A stretch of DNA of 8,221 nt from JASHVB01 sp049522565 (GTDB taxonomy: Bacteria; Pseudomonadota; Alphaproteobacteria; Acetobacterales; Acetobacteraceae): assembly GCA_049522565.1 (NCBI GenBank), contig JBEKNT010000314.1, positions 1-8,221 on the forward strand, given 5' to 3'. Under the pieces are notes generated by a model that searched no databases, was not told where the DNA came from, and worked only from the letters and a program-made list of their open reading frames with translations. Numbering within the stretch: position 1 is the first letter of the stretch; each line of letters begins with the position of its first letter. The translations under genes and the position numbers were made by a program. This document shows, one piece after another, positions 1-6,090 of the stretch.

Positions 1-24
1 CCACTGTATATACCCGTCTTATAT

Positions 25-54
25 TTGACATGTTGCCCCGCAGCGGAGTAAGCC
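25..54 (+). promoter_or_regulatory. Possible promoter upstream of the response regulator
   Basis: A perfect TTGACA hexamer lies at 25-30. The best matching -10 at an allowed distance is the poor TAAGCC at 49-54, an 18-base spacer. An AT-rich patch including TATATT (20-25) is an alternative -10 whose -35 would fall at or beyond the window edge. The stretch 1-130 otherwise shows no gene: the reverse-strand frame across it has no coding character. The downstream gene starts at 131, which would leave a leader of roughly 70 bases. The hexamers are seen; promoter function is a guess. Confidence 0.2.
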
Positions 55-130
55 AAAGCGCGGGGGATGGCGAGCCACTGCGGATTGACTGGCGCCACGA
101 ACCACGACGCATGCACGGCACGGGTGGACG

Positions 131-736
131 ATGAGCGATCTGCGCAGGCACATTCTGTGCATCGACGACGACCGGGAAACGGCGGGTTTGCTCGCCGAGG
201 AACTGGTCGATCGCGGCTTCAAGGTGAGCATGGCCTATGATGGGCAGCAGGGGTTCCAGGCGATCCTGGCGAAGCAGCCCGACATCGTGCTGGCCGACAT
301 CAGCATGCCCAACCTGTCGGGCTTCGACCTGCTGGAGCGGCTGACCGGCATCGCGCCGCGCTTCAGCGGCATGCCGTTCGTTTACCTGACCGCCCTGTCC
401 GATCGAGCGAACGAACTCAAAGGGCGGCAGCTGGGTGCGGACGATTACATCACCAAGCCGGTCGATTTCGATATCCTGACCGCCATTATCACCGCGCGGC
501 TGTCGCGCGTGGCGCGTTCGGCGGTGTGGCCGCGGCAGGTGGACCTGACCGAGCGCGAGGTCGAGACATTGACCTGGGCGGCGCGCGGCAAGACCTCGTC
601 GGAGATTGCCCAGATCATCGGCCTGACCAAGCGAACCGTCGATTTTCACATCGACAACGCGCGGGTGAAGCTGAACGCGACGACGCGCATGCACGCGGCG
701 GTCAAGGCGGCGGCCGGGCAGTTGATCGAACCATAG
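131..736 (+). CDS. Response regulator, receiver domain plus LuxR-type HTH
   Basis: A 201-residue cytoplasmic transcription regulator. The receiver domain spans about residues 7-125: acidic pocket D12-D14, phospho-acceptor D56 in the LADISMPNLSGFDLL segment, T87 of the LTAL switch, and the invariant K109 followed by P110. A short linker leads to a LuxR/GerE winged helix at about 138-198 (LTEREVETL, GKTSSEIA, recognition helix around TKRTVDFHIDNARVKL). The HTH, with W149, GKT and TVDFH-x-x-N, reads more like the DNA-binding half of autoinducer-type LuxR proteins than like NarL. All phosphorylation residues are intact, so it should be controlled by a kinase, but none is in the window. ATG 131 has only a weak purine stretch (GGTGGA) before it; no better start was seen. 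It converges on the efflux operon's 3' end, so regulation of that operon is possible but not shown. Family assignment is secure; the target is unknown. Confidence 0.93.
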   Translation: MSDLRRHILCIDDDRETAGLLAEELVDRGFKVSMAYDGQQGFQAILAKQPDIVLADISMPNLSGFDLLERLTGIAPRFSGMPFVYLTALSDRANELKGRQLGADDYITKPVDFDILTAIITARLSRVARSAVWPRQVDLTEREVETLTWAARGKTSSEIAQIIGLTKRTVDFHIDNARVKLNATTRMHAAVKAAAGQLIEP

Positions 737-741
737 ATCCA

Positions 742-772
742 CCGCCCGCAGCGGCGCCGATCGGTCGGGCGG
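742..772. terminator. Possible bidirectional hairpin between convergent genes
   Basis: A perfect 7-bp inverted repeat, CCGCCCG (742-748) and CGGGCGG (766-772), encloses 17 bases that include the palindrome CGGCGCCG (752-759). It sits in the 44-base gap between the stop codons of the response regulator (+) and the small lipoprotein (-), where a shared terminator is expected. No T-tract follows on either strand, so classic Rho-independent termination is not supported. It could simply be GC-rich sequence that folds. Confidence 0.3.
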
Positions 773-780
773 CATGCCGG

Positions 781-1050
781 TCATTCCTGATCCGACCTTG
801 TCCAGCCCTGGGCGATGTGATCGGCGACGCAGCTCATGGCTTGCGACCAGGGGTCAAGGCCGTGCAGGCTTTCCCGGCAGATTTCGGTCGCGCCGGTGTG
901 AGGGTTTTGCACCACCACGTCATGCGCACAACCCGACATTGCGCAGACCGCGACGCCCAGCAGAGCGAACCGCACTATCGCGTTCGGCCGCATGCGGCCT
1001 TGATGGCGCATGGTTTGGGCGACGGCGGAAATGCGCGACTTCGAATACAT
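781..1050 (-). CDS. Small outer-membrane-type lipoprotein, last gene of the efflux operon
   Basis: An 89-residue protein. The start at 1050 is chosen because AGGAG lies 7 bases before the ATG. Internal ATGs at 1011 and 993 are alternatives, and 993 would give a more typical 21-residue signal peptide. The hydrophobic stretch IVRFALLGVAVCAMSGC ends in a lipobox (M-S-G-C) with predicted lipidated C41. The next residue is Ala rather than Asp, which in E. coli favours transport to the outer membrane. The mature part is only about 49 residues and contains VVVQNPHTGATEIC and later C74, so C58 and C74 could form a disulfide. Short lipoproteins with an NPxTG...C...C...GW pattern are, as I recall, common in alphaproteobacteria with no known function. 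It lies 67 bases after the 73-residue exported gene on the same strand and is probably cotranscribed with the pump. The lipoprotein call is good; the role is unknown. Confidence 0.8.
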   Translation of the reverse strand: MYSKSRISAVAQTMRHQGRMRPNAIVRFALLGVAVCAMSGCAHDVVVQNPHTGATEICRESLHGLDPWSQAMSCVADHIAQGWTRSDQE

Positions 1051-1117
1051 CAATGTTCTCCTACGCAGGCGAACTTGTGTCGTTCCGTGCGAAGTTCGGC
1101 AACGTCTGGGCGCCACA

Positions 1118-1339
1118 TCATCGGTGCTTCCGCAACATGCCCGTACCGTTGATGCCCGGCCCTCGGTTGACCGGCCCGCCAATCGGGCCATGCACCAGGC
1201 CCGCGGACCCGAGAGGGCTCTTGGGAGCAGCGGGCTTGGCGATGCCGTGTGGCGGGAGCTGGTGAGGCAGCGCGTGGCCGGTACCTGCGGTCAATCCACC
1301 AACGGTCAGCAGCGCAGCCAGGAAGACAGAAGGCTTCAT
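1118..1339 (-). CDS. Small exported Gly/Pro-rich protein downstream of the RND pump
   Basis: A 73-residue protein with a clean Sec signal peptide: MKP, the hydrophobic core SVFLAALLTVGGLTAG, and a likely cut after GHA (residue 23). The start is well supported by GGAGG six bases upstream of the ATG. The mature region is about 50 residues, without cysteine, with four histidines (26, 31, 50, 72). It ends in a Gly-rich segment, GPIGGPVNRGPGINGTGM, then LRKHR. I recall small alphaproteobacterial periplasmic proteins with a similar IGGPxxxxxxINGT tail, but no function. The start lies 39 bases downstream of the pump gene's stop on the same strand, so it is almost certainly cotranscribed with the pump. 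It could be a periplasmic accessory or metal-handling peptide, which is inference from location. It is too small and low-complexity to be an enzyme. Confidence 0.78.
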   Translation of the reverse strand: MKPSVFLAALLTVGGLTAGTGHALPHQLPPHGIAKPAAPKSPLGSAGLVHGPIGGPVNRGPGINGTGMLRKHR

Positions 1340-1378
1340 GCCATGCCTCCACCACGGTTCATTTGCCGCAACACCGGC

Positions 1379-4300
1379 TCACCCACCGCCGGCAACGGCT
1401 GCGGCGTCGGCGGGGGGCTCCTCGGCCGGGCCGTCATCGTCCTTGCCCAGGAACACCATCTGCAACGCCGGCACCACCAGCAGCAGCAGGATCGGACCGA
1501 TCAGCATGCCGCCCACGACAACTGTCGCGAGCGGCCGCTGCACCTGGCTGCCGACGCCGTGCGACAGCGCCGCCGGGAACAGGCCGATGCAGGCGGCAAG
1601 CGACGTCATCAGCATTGGTCGCATCCGTTGCTCCGCCGCGTGGAACATCGCCGCGGTGCCACGCATCCCGCCCAACCTGACCTGGTTGTAGTAGGTCAGG
1701 ATCAGGATGCCGTTCATCACCGACACGCCGAACAGCGAGATGAAGCCGATGGCGGCCGAGATGCTGAACGCGAGGCCGGTGACATACAGCGCGATGATGC
1801 CGCCGCCGATGGCAAAGGGTATGCCGGCCAATGCCAGAAGGCTGTCACGCAGCGAATTGAACAGGCTGTAGAGCAAGGTCAGGATCAGCACCAGAGCGAT
1901 CGGCACGACGATTTCGAGGCGATGTTTGGCGAGTTCCAGGTCCTCGAATTCGCCGGCCCACACCAGCCGGTAGCCGGTCGGCAGTTTCACGTTCTTCGCA
2001 ATCCGATCCTGGGCCTCCGCGACGGTGCTGCCAAGGTCGCGGTCGCGGACGCTGAACTTGATCGGCAGGAACCGTTTGGTCGCTTCGTGATAGATGTAGG
2101 ATGCGCCGGTATCGAGCGAGATCGTCGCCAGCTCCCGCAAGGGAATATACGCCGTCGATCCGCTGGGCGTCTGATAGCCGACCTTGATATTGCCGACCGA
2201 ATCGACGCTGTCGCGATAGTTCTGCGCCAGCCGAACCACGACGTTGAACTGGCGGTCGCCTTCCAGGACCGTCGTCGCGGTCGTGCCGCCCAACGCTGCC
2301 TGGATGACGGTGTTGATGTCGCCGGTATTCAGGCCGTAGCGGGCTGCCTTCTCCCGATCCACCTTGATGTTCAAATTCGGCTGGCCAAGCACGTGGAAAA
2401 TGCCCAGGTCCTGCACTCCCCTGACCTGCGCCATCTGTTCCATGATCTCGGTTCCGAGTTTTTCGTCTTCCTCCAGGTTGGGTCCGACGACCTTGACGGA
2501 GTTGGCGCCTTTGACGCCGGAGATTGCCTCCTCGACGTTGTCCTGGATGTACTGGGAGAAATTGAAGCCGACGCCGGGGAGTTCGGCGGCGAACTCTTTT
2601 TGCAGTTCCGCCGTCAGCTCGTCCTTGGTAAATCCGCGCGGCCATTCGTCATACGGCTTCAGCGGCACGAACAGTTCGACGTTGGAGAACGGCGATGCGT
2701 CGCTGCCGTTGTCCGGCCGGCCGTGCTGCGACACCACGGTGATGACTTCCGGATGGCGCAGCAGGATCTCGCGAATCTTGCGGGTCGCTTCGGTGCCCGA
2801 GTTCAGATCCATCGTTGGTGGCATCGAGGCGCGGATCCAGTAGTTGCCTTCCTCCAGCGCGGGCAGGAACTCACTGCCCAGCCGCGTGGACAACGCGCCG
2901 GTTGCGACCAGGAACACCACACCGATGGCGACCATGATCCAGCGCTTGTCGAGCGACCAACGCAGCAGCGGCGTATAGATTTTGCGGATGCCGCGCACCA
3001 GGATGGTTTCGACCTCCTTGATATGGCTCGGAAGGAGGATGGAAGCGAGCGCGGGCGTGACTGTGAAGGTGGCGAGCAATGCTCCGGCCAGGGCGTAGCC
3101 GTAGGTCTTTGCCATAGGCCCGAAGATCTGACCTTCGACGCCCTGCATGGTGAACAGCGGCACGAACGCGGCCACGGTGATCGTCGCGGAAAACAGCACC
3201 GCGCGGTCCACCTGCATGGCGCTGATCAGGATCAGGCGCAGCCGATCGGTCCAGGTCTTCACCGTCGATGTGCGGTGGGCGCTGGTCGGATCCACGCCAA
3301 AACTGCCTTCCGCCAGATCCTCTAGCAATTTCTGCCGCGAATCCGTGCCAAGCTGAAAATTGCGAAACACGTTTTCGACCAGGATCACTGCCGAATCGAC
3401 GATAATGCCGAAGTCCACGGCGCCGATCGATAGCAGGTTCGCGTCCTGACCTTGCAGCACGAGCAATATGATCGCGAACAGCAGGGCAATCGGGATGTTC
3501 AACCCGACGATGATCGCGCTGCGCAGGTCGCCCAGGAAGATCCACTGGATCAGGAACACCAGGACGCAGCCGAAGATGAGGTTGTGCAGGACGGTGTGCG
3601 TGGTCACCGCGACCAGCGACGTCCGATCGTAATAAGGCACGATCTTGACGCCGGGCGGCAGGCTGCCATCGCTGTTCATCGCATCGATTGCGGCCTGGAT
3701 GCGCGGGACGATGTCGTTGGTATGGTAGGTGCGTCCCATGACGACGATCGATGCGACGATGTCGTCCTGATGGTCGCGGCCGGCGATGCCCAGCCGAGGG
3801 ACAAACCCGATCTTCACCTTGGCGACGTCCTTCACCCGCACCGGCACGCCGTCCGACTGGGTGAGCACGACGTTCTCGATGTCGTTGACGCGATAACCCT
3901 TGGTCAGGTCGTCGTTGCCGCCGTCGTCGATCAGCCCGATGCCGCGGATGTTCACCGATTGCTGGCCGATATTGATCTCGCGTCCGCCGACATTGATGTT
4001 GGCGTTGCCCAGCGCCGTCAGCATCTGCGGAATCGTGATACCATAGGTTTGCAGCCGGCCGAGATCGGCCTCGACATCGAATTCCTTGGTCGTGCCGCCC
4101 CAACTGTTGATCGCCGCGACGCCAGGAATCGTCGACAGCCTGCGCAGCACGATCCAGTCCTGGACGGTACGGAGATTGGTCAGACCGAAATGCGGCGGTC
4201 CCACCACCTGGTAACGATACACCTCGCCGACGAGGCTCGACTGCTGGATCTGTGGAACCTGATTCTGCGGCAGGGTGACGTTCTGTTGCAGGCTGAGAGC

Positions 4301-4630
4301 AGCCTGGGTGTAGGCGAAAAAGTAATCCACGCCGTACTTGAACGTAACCCGGACAAACGTCAGGCCATAGAATGAGGTCGACCGGATATTGTCGATGCCG
4401 GGCGTCGAATAGAGGCCGATCTCCATCGGCGTCGTGTAGTATTTCTCCATTTCCTCGGCTGACAAGCCGGCCTGCTGGGCGGTGATTTCCAGAATGACCG
4501 GCGCCGGGTTGGGATAAGCCTCAATGTTCAGTTCGGTGAAGGCGATCAGCCCACCGCCGATGAACACCAACAGCCCCATGATGACGATCGTCCGGCGTGT
4601 CAGCCCGAACGCGATAATGGACTTCAGCAC
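1379..4630 (-). CDS. RND efflux pump, CzcA/CusA-like heavy-metal-efflux (HME) family
   Basis: A 1083-residue inner-membrane proton-driven antiporter, full length for the family. It has the usual 12 helices (about 12-31; six between 346 and 580; five between 905 and 1060) and two large periplasmic loops (about 32-340 and 582-900). TM4 carries DFGIIVDSAVILVEN at 406-420. D406, D412 and E419 match the proton-relay trio I recall for CzcA (D402, D408, E415) and are unlike CusA, which has a single Asp. By alignment from memory, the three CusA copper methionines (573, 623, 672) fall on non-Met residues here (about R600, N650 and V699/E700), so Cu/Ag export is unlikely; divalent metals or another substrate fit better. 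The cytoplasmic stretch after TM4 (about 426-465) looks longer than in CzcA. The tail after 1062 is acidic and Ala-rich. The start is GTG, with GGGGAAG seven bases upstream. The adaptor gene ends 50 bases before it. Confidence 0.95.
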   Translation of the reverse strand: MLKSIIAFGLTRRTIVIMGLLVFIGGGLIAFTELNIEAYPNPAPVILEITAQQAGLSAEEMEKYYTTPMEIGLYSTPGIDNIRSTSFYGLTFVRVTFKYGVDYFFAYTQAALSLQQNVTLPQNQVPQIQQSSLVGEVYRYQVVGPPHFGLTNLRTVQDWIVLRRLSTIPGVAAINSWGGTTKEFDVEADLGRLQTYGITIPQMLTALGNANINVGGREINIGQQSVNIRGIGLIDDGGNDDLTKGYRVNDIENVVLTQSDGVPVRVKDVAKVKIGFVPRLGIAGRDHQDDIVASIVVMGRTYHTNDIVPRIQAAIDAMNSDGSLPPGVKIVPYYDRTSLVAVTTHTVLHNLIFGCVLVFLIQWIFLGDLRSAIIVGLNIPIALLFAIILLVLQGQDANLLSIGAVDFGIIVDSAVILVENVFRNFQLGTDSRQKLLEDLAEGSFGVDPTSAHRTSTVKTWTDRLRLILISAMQVDRAVLFSATITVAAFVPLFTMQGVEGQIFGPMAKTYGYALAGALLATFTVTPALASILLPSHIKEVETILVRGIRKIYTPLLRWSLDKRWIMVAIGVVFLVATGALSTRLGSEFLPALEEGNYWIRASMPPTMDLNSGTEATRKIREILLRHPEVITVVSQHGRPDNGSDASPFSNVELFVPLKPYDEWPRGFTKDELTAELQKEFAAELPGVGFNFSQYIQDNVEEAISGVKGANSVKVVGPNLEEDEKLGTEIMEQMAQVRGVQDLGIFHVLGQPNLNIKVDREKAARYGLNTGDINTVIQAALGGTTATTVLEGDRQFNVVVRLAQNYRDSVDSVGNIKVGYQTPSGSTAYIPLRELATISLDTGASYIYHEATKRFLPIKFSVRDRDLGSTVAEAQDRIAKNVKLPTGYRLVWAGEFEDLELAKHRLEIVVPIALVLILTLLYSLFNSLRDSLLALAGIPFAIGGGIIALYVTGLAFSISAAIGFISLFGVSVMNGILILTYYNQVRLGGMRGTAAMFHAAEQRMRPMLMTSLAACIGLFPAALSHGVGSQVQRPLATVVVGGMLIGPILLLLVVPALQMVFLGKDDDGPAEEPPADAAAVAGGG

Positions 4631-4680
4631 GATGTGGCTTCCCCGAGGAGCATTGCTGGATCGACCGGTTCAGGCGTGGC

Positions 4681-5970
4681 TCAGTCGGTCGGGCTGGCGG
4701 TAAGCATGTTGTCGAGGAAGATGGCACCTTCGGTGACCACCACTTCGCCGTGCTGTAGCCCATCGAGAATCTGATCGTAGCCATTCTCCTGCAGCCCGAT
4801 CTTGACCACGCGCTGAGTAAATTTATGGCGGTCGGAGGTCACCCACACCGTCATGGTGCCGTCGCCTTCCCGCACGACGCTATCGGCCATGACGGCGGTC
4901 GCGGTCACCGGATCGCCGGTGCGGATCACGAAATTCGCGAACATGCCCGGCCGCAGCTCATGCCGCGGATTCTGCACTTCGGACCGCACCAGAAGCGTAT
5001 GGAGATTCGGATCGACAGTCGCGCCGACGGTCGTGATCTTTCCCGCATAAACCTGGCCGGGATAGGCCATGACAGACACCTTCACTTCCTGCCCGACCGT
5101 GATGGCAGCGCTGTCGACTTCGGCCACATTTCCCAGCATCCACATCGTCGATATGTCGGCTACCGAATAAGGCGCCGGCGTGTTTCCGGGTTGCACGAGA
5201 AGCCCGGGCTGGGCGTTGCGCGCCGTGATCTTTCCGGCGATCGGACTGTTCACAATCAGCACTGGATCCACGGCCCGCCGCGTCACCATGCCGTCGATTT
5301 CGGCGTCAGTCTTGCCGAAAATGCGGACCGCATCCCGCGCGGCTTTCAGTGCGCCTTCGGCCGACACCTCGCCCTGGACCGCTGCATCGAGATCCTTCTC
5401 CGCAATGCCGCCCGCCCCCTGCGTGCTATAGAGTTTGCGGGCGCGCAGGAGCGCCCGATTGTTCTGATCGTAGGTCGCCGCCGCCCCGATCAAGGTCGAC
5501 TCCGCCTGAAGCAGGTCGGGACTGTCGATCGTAAACAGCGGCTGACCCTTACGCACCTCGTCGCCAACCTGAGCGAATGCCGAAATGATCTTGCCCTGGT
5601 ACGGCGTGGACACCTGGACCGACATGTCCTCGTCGAAGTCGATGCTGCCAACCGCGTCCTGCTGCAACGGAAAGACATGTTCACCAACCGGCGCGACCTT
5701 GATCGAGTCCAACTGCCCGTCGGTCAACTCCAGCGCTGGTGTAGTCGCCGCACTATCGGCTGCCGCGACTGGATTCGACGTCGTCTGTGCGTCGGCGGTG
5801 GCGGCGTTTGCCGCGGAAGGCGCGATCGTCGTCCCGGAAAAGACGCCAGACTTCCACGCCGCGACGCTGCCGCCGGCAATGGCAGCCAGCGTCGCTGCGA
5901 CTACGAGCTTTCGCGCGGTGGTCATTCGGCTAAATCCCATGGCAAACCCATTACATTCTGTCCGGAACAT
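4681..5970 (-). CDS. Periplasmic adaptor (membrane fusion) subunit of the RND efflux system
   Basis: A 429-residue HlyD/CusB/CzcB-type adaptor that bridges the inner-membrane pump and the outer-membrane channel. An N-terminal signal or anchor (about 20-38) is followed by an Ala/Thr-rich linker (45-80). A split lipoyl domain follows: first half VSTPYQGKIISAFAQVGDEV (120-139) with KGQPLFTIDSPDL, second half VNSPIAGKITARNAQPGLLV (240-259). The helical hairpin lies between, at about 152-220. Then come the beta-barrel (about 272-350, with LRPGMFANFVI) and the membrane-proximal domain (about 355-425), ending GAIFLDNML. No His-rich or Met-rich metal-binding N-terminus is present, unlike CzcB and CusB. 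Start choice is uncertain. ATG 5970 has GAGG four bases of spacer upstream, slightly tight; ATGs at 5940 and 5925 give a more normal signal peptide with weaker ribosome sites. It is the first gene of the leftward operon, and its upstream region carries the operator array. Confidence 0.93.
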   Translation of the reverse strand: MFRTECNGFAMGFSRMTTARKLVVAATLAAIAGGSVAAWKSGVFSGTTIAPSAANAATADAQTTSNPVAAADSAATTPALELTDGQLDSIKVAPVGEHVFPLQQDAVGSIDFDEDMSVQVSTPYQGKIISAFAQVGDEVRKGQPLFTIDSPDLLQAESTLIGAAATYDQNNRALLRARKLYSTQGAGGIAEKDLDAAVQGEVSAEGALKAARDAVRIFGKTDAEIDGMVTRRAVDPVLIVNSPIAGKITARNAQPGLLVQPGNTPAPYSVADISTMWMLGNVAEVDSAAITVGQEVKVSVMAYPGQVYAGKITTVGATVDPNLHTLLVRSEVQNPRHELRPGMFANFVIRTGDPVTATAVMADSVVREGDGTMTVWVTSDRHKFTQRVVKIGLQENGYDQILDGLQHGEVVVTEGAIFLDNMLTASPTD

Positions 5971-5993
5971 TCCCCCTCGGGTGCGCCGGGTCT

Positions 5994-6033
5994 ACTGTGA
6001 TAAGTCACAGTGCGAACTGTGATTCGTCACAGT
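5994..6033. promoter_or_regulatory. Phased tandem palindromic operator array between divergent efflux operons
   Basis: Two 18-bp perfect palindromes, ACTGTGA-TAAG-TCACAGT (5994-6011) and ACTGTGA-TTCG-TCACAGT (6016-6033), are separated by GCGA. Half-sites begin at 5994, 6005, 6016 and 6027, exactly 11 bp apart with alternating orientation, so all four face the same side of the helix. The three 4-base spacers differ while the 7-mers are identical, which suggests protein binding rather than simple duplication. The array lies 24 bases from the adaptor's furthest start and about 57 from the outer-membrane-factor start, so it can control both operons. The TGTGA/TCACA cores resemble CRP sites, but the spacer is 4 rather than 6. 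A TetR/AcrR-type dimer pair is my best guess for the ligand. No clear -35/-10 pair could be assigned; GATAAG (5999-6004) inside the first palindrome is a possible rightward -10. Confidence 0.85.
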
Positions 6034-6060
6034 TCCAGGGCAATCGGCCTGTCGCTAGGT

Positions 6061-6080
6061 TGCGGCCGACTCTGGCCGCA
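6061..6080 (+). promoter_or_regulatory. Leader hairpin next to the ribosome site of the outer-membrane-factor gene
   Basis: A perfect 7-bp inverted repeat, TGCGGCC (6061-6067) and GGCCGCA (6074-6080), with a 6-base loop. The last base of the stem is the first base of the AGGTGA ribosome site (6080-6085) proposed for the TTG start at 6091. In mRNA it could limit access to the ribosome site, or it could stabilise the 5' end. The repeat is seen; the function is inference. No T-run follows, so it is not a usual terminator. Confidence 0.4.
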
Positions 6081-6090
6081 GGTGACGAGA

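Noticed and set aside
19..231. A 70-residue - strand open frame over the left intergenic region
   Set aside because: It is Ser/Arg-rich, overlaps the response regulator start antisense, and shows no signal peptide or domain.
1010..3325. A 771-residue open frame on the + strand antisense to the pump gene
   Set aside because: It mirrors the pump's codon pattern in a GC-rich genome, is full of Arg, Gln and His low-complexity runs, and has no recognisable domain. The opposite strand encodes a clear RND protein.
3452..4375. A 307-residue + strand open frame rich in Asp, Arg and His
   Set aside because: It is antisense to the pump gene, with biased composition produced by the complementary frame and no ribosome site or domain.
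5994..6033. CRP/FNR binding sites
   Set aside because: TGTGA and TCACA are separated by 4 rather than the 6 bases of CRP sites, and aligning to the FNR pattern (TTGAT-N4-ATCAA) breaks the core. Two exact copies at a 22-bp period fit a dedicated repressor better.
5994..6033. A short CRISPR-like or satellite repeat
   Set aside because: The units are too short, palindromic, with 4-base spacers, and only four half-sites exist; no further degenerate copy is found on either side at the same phase.
6010..6090. GTG at 6010 as the outer-membrane-factor start
   Set aside because: It falls inside the operator palindrome, has no ribosome site, and would place about 57 non-signal-like residues before the lipobox cysteine.
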